Shown piece after piece: positions 60,849 to 64,000 of a stretch of DNA of 64,000 nt (within the stretch, counting starts at the first letter, position 1; every line of letters starts with the position of its first letter). Origin of the DNA: CAMCHP01 sp036835325 (GTDB taxonomy: Bacteria > Bacteroidota > Bacteroidia > Flavobacteriales_D > Sanyastnellaceae); contig DAITMF010000011.1 of the NCBI GenBank assembly GCA_036835325.1, forward strand, positions 1 through 64,000. Direction: 5' to 3'. Below the pieces are notes generated by a model, which ran no database searches, was not told where the DNA came from, and saw only the letters and a list, made by a program, of their open reading frames with translations. The translations under genes and the position numbers were made by a program.

Positions 60849-62734
60849 GGATGGATGAGGCGCACTGTGCGCGAACTGGCTTCTGTTGCCAATTGTACCA
60901 GGTACATACCTGAAGCCCAATCAGCGGTCATCAGTGTTGATTTACCGGCCGGCATCCTTTGTTGAAGGATGACTTGTCCGTGCGCAGTGAATACGGTGCA
61001 CTCAGCGGCTATTGGAAGGTCGATCATCAACTGATGGTGGAACGGATTGGGGAAGGCATCCATCCCAAAAATTGCCTCCTCAGCAATGGATGTACACGCT
61101 TCAACATTCACCGTAACGGCGTCTGAAGCCTCGCAACCGTCGTCGGTAGAGATGGTGACTACATACGTGTAGATTCCCTCGCCGATGATGTCGCCTTCGA
61201 CGAAGAAGAACTGGTTAATGCTGCCGTCTTGCCACAGGTAGTTGTACCCCGGAGGCGCGAAAAGAAGCAGCGATTCATCGGTGCAGATGGTTTGATTGGC
61301 ACCGAGGTCTACGGCAATGTTATTTTGAGCTGCAATGGTGAAATTGAGTTCTGCTTCGCAGCCGTTTCCATCGACGATGGTAACGCTGTAAGGCCCTTCA
61401 CCCAAGTTGTTGGGTTCGGCTGCTCCTGAGAAGTAATTGTTTGGACCGCTCCAAAGGAAGTCGTAAGGCTGGGTGCCTCCTGTGAGGTTAACAGCCGCAG
61501 AGCCGTTGAAAGTTAGTGGACAATCGGGACCATTCAAGTTCAGAGTTGGAAACAGCGGTTGCGGCATCGTGACCTCATATGTGTCAGTGTACACGCCACA
61601 GTCAGTGGTCACGGTGATGGAGTAGCTTCCTGCTTCAAGAGCACCGATCGAGGGTGTATCAGCGGTAAAGCCGTTTGGACCTTCCCATTCGATGTCGAGG
61701 TTTTCACCCAAGCCTGAAACGAACACTGTAATCGCACCTGCACCGGGTTGACCTTTGTCAATGGCGCATGGCATGTTGACTACGTTGGCTTGCAAGCCGA
61801 GGCCTTCTTCAAAGCTTTCAATCGAAACTGCAAAATTTCCGGTTTGCGCGTTGTATCCATCGACCTGCAGATAGTAAGTTGCTCCGGCATTGAGGCAGCC
61901 GGCATAGAGGGTGCTTGCGAATCCGTTTCCTGGACCACACCCACCGGGCACATCGTCGTTTGCAGCTATCAATTCAAAGGTGCTGAAATCGCTACAGTCG
62001 CCTGCAGCATAGAGCGCCAACTGGGTGTCAAAATTTGTGCCTGAGTTGCAGGTCGTCGCCATAATCGTAGTCGAAGCTTCGGTGGTGGTGAATTTCATCC
62101 AAACCGTATTGCTGAGGTTTCCTTCGCACCACTGACCTGCCGTTTGGCATCCACCGCCGGGAGGGGCGGGTTCGCCAGGATTTACGTTTGCATTCACATT
62201 GCTGAGAAGTACAGGACTGTCGTTAAAATCAAGTTCGACAGCACCGCATGGGTTGTTGTAATCGACGAAAACGAGTGACCCGGGGGTATATGACCATAGG
62301 TTGCCATCGCCCGAGCCTTGAAACTGGGTAATAAGGCTGCCATTTTCGTAGACCTGAATGGTAAAGCCTCCATCCCCATGATCATCGACATAGTGCAGGG
62401 TTAGTGGCAATCCTGCTTCTAGGCAAATTGGATCAAGTTCAATGATGACATTGTTGGCGTAACCGTTGCCGCCGGTGGCATCTTGCTGACCGCCACCTGT
62501 GCAGCCGACTTGTGCGGCATTCCCTCCTGAAATGATTGGCGCCTCTCCGCAGCTCGCACCTTCAGGGTACAGCTCCCAGTACACTTCATAACCCCATGCG
62601 TCGGTATCAAGAATGAATTGAACTTCAACTTCATCACTGTTGCATTGTGTGAAGGCTGCTGTTTGAAAGAGCGCGAAGAACAACGCGCTCAAAACGAGTC
62701 GGTTTGCCGACTTAGCGAGGTTAAGGAAGTGCAT
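60845..62734 (-). CDS. Secreted PPC-like/Ig-repeat protein with T9SS type A sorting domain
   Basis: 629 residues from the ATG at 62734 (signal peptide MHFLNLAKSANRLVLSALFF..., cut near FTQ). Residues 35-170 resemble a CUB-like or glycan-binding module; 180-315 a pre-peptidase C-terminal-like domain (VWMKFTTTEASTTIMATTC, YYLQVDGYNAQTGNFAVSI); then SprB/PKD-like Ig repeats (GPDCPLTFNGSAAVNLTGG). The end is a T9SS type A domain (GMDAFPNPFHHQLMI... ASGMYLVQL). No catalytic domain; a surface or secreted binding protein. Confidence 0.88.
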   Translation of the reverse strand: MHFLNLAKSANRLVLSALFFALFQTAAFTQCNSDEVEVQFILDTDAWGYEVYWELYPEGASCGEAPIISGGNAAQVGCTGGGQQDATGGNGYANNVIIELDPICLEAGLPLTLHYVDDHGDGGFTIQVYENGSLITQFQGSGDGNLWSYTPGSLVFVDYNNPCGAVELDFNDSPVLLSNVNANVNPGEPAPPGGGCQTAGQWCEGNLSNTVWMKFTTTEASTTIMATTCNSGTNFDTQLALYAAGDCSDFSTFELIAANDDVPGGCGPGNGFASTLYAGCLNAGATYYLQVDGYNAQTGNFAVSIESFEEGLGLQANVVNMPCAIDKGQPGAGAITVFVSGLGENLDIEWEGPNGFTADTPSIGALEAGSYSITVTTDCGVYTDTYEVTMPQPLFPTLNLNGPDCPLTFNGSAAVNLTGGTQPYDFLWSGPNNYFSGAAEPNNLGEGPYSVTIVDGNGCEAELNFTIAAQNNIAVDLGANQTICTDESLLLFAPPGYNYLWQDGSINQFFFVEGDIIGEGIYTYVVTISTDDGCEASDAVTVNVEACTSIAEEAIFGMDAFPNPFHHQLMIDLPIAAECTVFTAHGQVILQQRMPAGKSTLMTADWASGMYLVQLATEASSRTVRLIHP

Positions 62735-62752
62735 TTTGCAGGTTTCGGTTTT

Positions 62753-62760
62753 CAAATGTA
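62753..62760 (-). promoter_or_regulatory. Bacteroidota -7 box (TACATTTG)
   Basis: Exact TAnnTTTG match on the minus strand, 18 nt before the ATG at 62734. It lies back to back with the box at 62791-62798 in a 70-bp divergent region. Confidence 0.6.
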
Positions 62761-62790
62761 AGAATTCCATTCAAAGGCACCTCCAATGTG

Positions 62791-62798
62791 TATCTTTG
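62791..62798 (+). promoter_or_regulatory. Bacteroidota -7 box (TATCTTTG)
   Basis: Exact TAnnTTTG match ending 6 nt before the ATG at 62805 of the CvfB-like gene. Confidence 0.65.
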
Positions 62799-62804
62799 CC
62801 GCCT

Positions 62805-63644
62805 ATGATGTTTGCAGAACCTGGTCAGTTTTTGACGCTTCCTATAGCGCGCATTGAACGCAATATGGCCTTCCTTGATTCGATGGGGGTCGCCATTCCC
62901 ATTTCACTTCGGGAGTTGACCGCGAAGCACCAAGTGGGAGACATGCTTGATGTGTTCATCTGGACACAACGCAACGGCGAGTTGATTGCCACCTTGCGCA
63001 AGCCCAAAGTTGTGCCGGGAGAAATTGCGTTCCTTCAAGTCATCAATATGGCCGGAGGCAGTGGTTTCGTTGACATTGGCCTTGACGAAGATGCCGTTTT
63101 GTATACCCACCAACAAGACCAACCCATTGACAGCGGCCACCGTTATTACATGACCATGGTGTTTGACGCCACAGAGAACCGATTGGTGCTCACCACCCGC
63201 ATCACGCACCTGTTCGTGAAAAACAAGCCCAATTACCGCATGGGTGACGAAGTGTACTTTCTCATTTGGGAGAAGGCAGAACGCGGCCGCAAGGTGATTG
63301 TTGACGGTAAGTACGTTGCTTTCCTTCCTGAAGCGGCCATGTTGCCGAGCGTGAGGCGTGGCGATCGCTACCGTGGCTACGTGACCGAGTGCGACCGACA
63401 AGGTTTTCTGATTTCAATGTACAGGCCGGGTAGGGAAAAGGTTGACGAAGCCATGGAACGCATTATGGATCTGCTTGGTCAGGGCCGTGGTTACTTGCGA
63501 CTCAACGACAACACACCGGCTGAAGAGATTCAGCAACGCCTTAAGGTGAGTAAGAAAACGTTTAAACAAGCCGTAGGGCAATTGTACAAGGCCGGAAAGG
63601 TCGAACTAACGCCGCGAGGCATCAAACTAAAAGGGCAAGCCTGA
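62805..63644 (+). CDS. CvfB/YitL-like S1-domain RNA-binding protein
   Basis: 279 residues from the ATG at 62805 (a second ATG directly follows). Three S1-like OB-fold segments can be seen (GVAIPISLRELTAKHQVGDMLDVFIW; FVDIGLDEDAVLYT; VDGKYVAFLPE...GDRYRGYV), then a winged-helix end (IQQRLKVSKKTFKQAVGQLYKAGKVEL). This matches CvfB/YitL proteins, linked to RNA binding and virulence regulation in Firmicutes; role in Bacteroidota not known. Confidence 0.9.
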   Translation: MMFAEPGQFLTLPIARIERNMAFLDSMGVAIPISLRELTAKHQVGDMLDVFIWTQRNGELIATLRKPKVVPGEIAFLQVINMAGGSGFVDIGLDEDAVLYTHQQDQPIDSGHRYYMTMVFDATENRLVLTTRITHLFVKNKPNYRMGDEVYFLIWEKAERGRKVIVDGKYVAFLPEAAMLPSVRRGDRYRGYVTECDRQGFLISMYRPGREKVDEAMERIMDLLGQGRGYLRLNDNTPAEEIQQRLKVSKKTFKQAVGQLYKAGKVELTPRGIKLKGQA

Positions 63645-63650
63645 AGTTTG

Positions 63651-63658
63651 TACTTTTG
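63651..63658 (+). promoter_or_regulatory. Bacteroidota -7 box (TACTTTTG)
   Basis: Exact TAnnTTTG match 20 nt before the yaaA ATG at 63679. Confidence 0.55.
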
Positions 63659-63678
63659 CGCCAACCAAATCCTATCCT

Positions 63679-64000
63679 ATGCTTATTGTTTTGTCACCGG
63701 CTAAATCGCTTGACTTAACCTCTGAACACACTCAGGAAAGTGCAAGCCAGCCCCTGTTTCTCGACCAGGCTGAATACCTCGTTGGGAAGTTGAAGAAATT
63801 TTCAGGGAAAAAGCTGGAACAAATGATGAACATCAGTCCAGACCTCGCCGAAGAAAACCGTCAGCGTTTCGCTGAATGGCACCGTCCGTTCCACATCGGA
63901 AACGCCCGACAAGCCGTTTTGGCGTTCAATGGTGAAGTATACCGTGGACTGAACGCATCAAATTTCAATGACCCCGATTTCGAGTTTGCTGAAAAGCACC
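63679..64000 (+). CDS. yaaA: Peroxide stress protein YaaA (cut by window end)
   Basis: 107 complete codons are visible before the right edge. The N-terminus MLIVLSPAKSLDL, with LKKFSGKKLEQMMNISPDLAEENRQRF and later AVLAFNGEVYRGLNA, is characteristic of YaaA (DUF328), which lowers free intracellular iron during peroxide stress and binds DNA in Escherichia coli. The rest of the gene, including the catalytic-like C-terminal half, lies outside. Confidence 0.92.
   Translation, partial: MLIVLSPAKSLDLTSEHTQESASQPLFLDQAEYLVGKLKKFSGKKLEQMMNISPDLAEENRQRFAEWHRPFHIGNARQAVLAFNGEVYRGLNASNFNDPDFEFAEKH

Noticed and set aside
1..64000. CRISPR arrays, tRNA or rRNA genes, integrases
   Set aside because: No regularly spaced repeats, cloverleaf-like sequence or recombinase was seen in the short gaps; I cannot run a covariance search, so a missed small RNA is possible.

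Overview
The window reads as chromosome of a bacterium of the phylum Bacteroidota, most likely order Flavobacteriales. Three things support this. There are many type IX secretion (T9SS) cargo proteins ending in type A or gliding-motility type B sorting domains. Promoter -7 boxes match TAnnTTTG just upstream of start codons. Two gene orders are typical of the phylum: parA-parB-DUF5683-dapB-lepB-wbqC and bamD-rpoZ. Base composition is near 50% GC by eye, rather high for the order. I see no tRNA, rRNA, CRISPR array, prophage or insertion sequence. Genes are packed tightly and no gap between genes exceeds about 200 bases.

Layout. 1-1729: C-terminally open SprB-repeat surface protein. 1877-6565: coaE, a CsgG-like lipoprotein, a three-gene envelope operon (DUF6268, DUF2147, lipoprotein) and two tandem 68-residue cysteine-rich lipoproteins. 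6748-15201: lectin-domain T9SS protein, purB with an MsbA-type ABC exporter, an ECF sigma/anti-sigma/Spy-like module, msrB and a DEAD-box helicase. 15393-19945: PKD-repeat T9SS protein, PUR-domain DUF3276 protein, FMN reductase and a metallo-hydrolase. 19947-25107: chromosome partitioning, lysine synthesis and signal peptidase operon. 25108-28007: lone RelE-type toxin, Cys/Met PLP enzyme, bamD, rpoZ. 28129-36737: subtilisin-like T9SS protease, folE, a 26-residue membrane ORF, a DUF5117 metalloprotease, a HAD phosphatase and a class IV aminotransferase. 36738-43057: DppB-type permease, DoxX-like protein, YciI lipoprotein, RecQ, RlmI-type methyltransferase. 43179-48831: two tandem FG-GAP/ASPIC paralogues. 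48901-52730: membrane iron-sulfur protein with FAD oxidoreductase, then an EamA transporter. 52815-64000: CotH surface protein, a 34-residue membrane protein, an unknown protein, S46 dipeptidyl-peptidase, DnaJ-domain protein, threonine aldolase, a T9SS protein, a CvfB-like RNA-binding protein and the start of yaaA.

How they work together: most of the coding capacity makes secreted or surface proteins (adhesion, PKD scaffolds, proteolysis). The housekeeping genes around them include export and outer-membrane assembly functions (lepB, bamD) and an envelope-stress-like sigma module. No central T9SS component gene is visible here.

The points most worth a second look are several promoters whose -7 box ends only 4 nt before the start codon (suggesting leaderless mRNAs), a dispersed excess of the octamer ATCCATCC/GGATGGAT, the C-terminal module swap between the two ASPIC paralogues, a strong hairpin at 56781-56822, two tiny membrane proteins, and the paired small cysteine lipoproteins. 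Start sites were moved from the longest ORF where a promoter box, signal peptide or family N-terminus argued for it.
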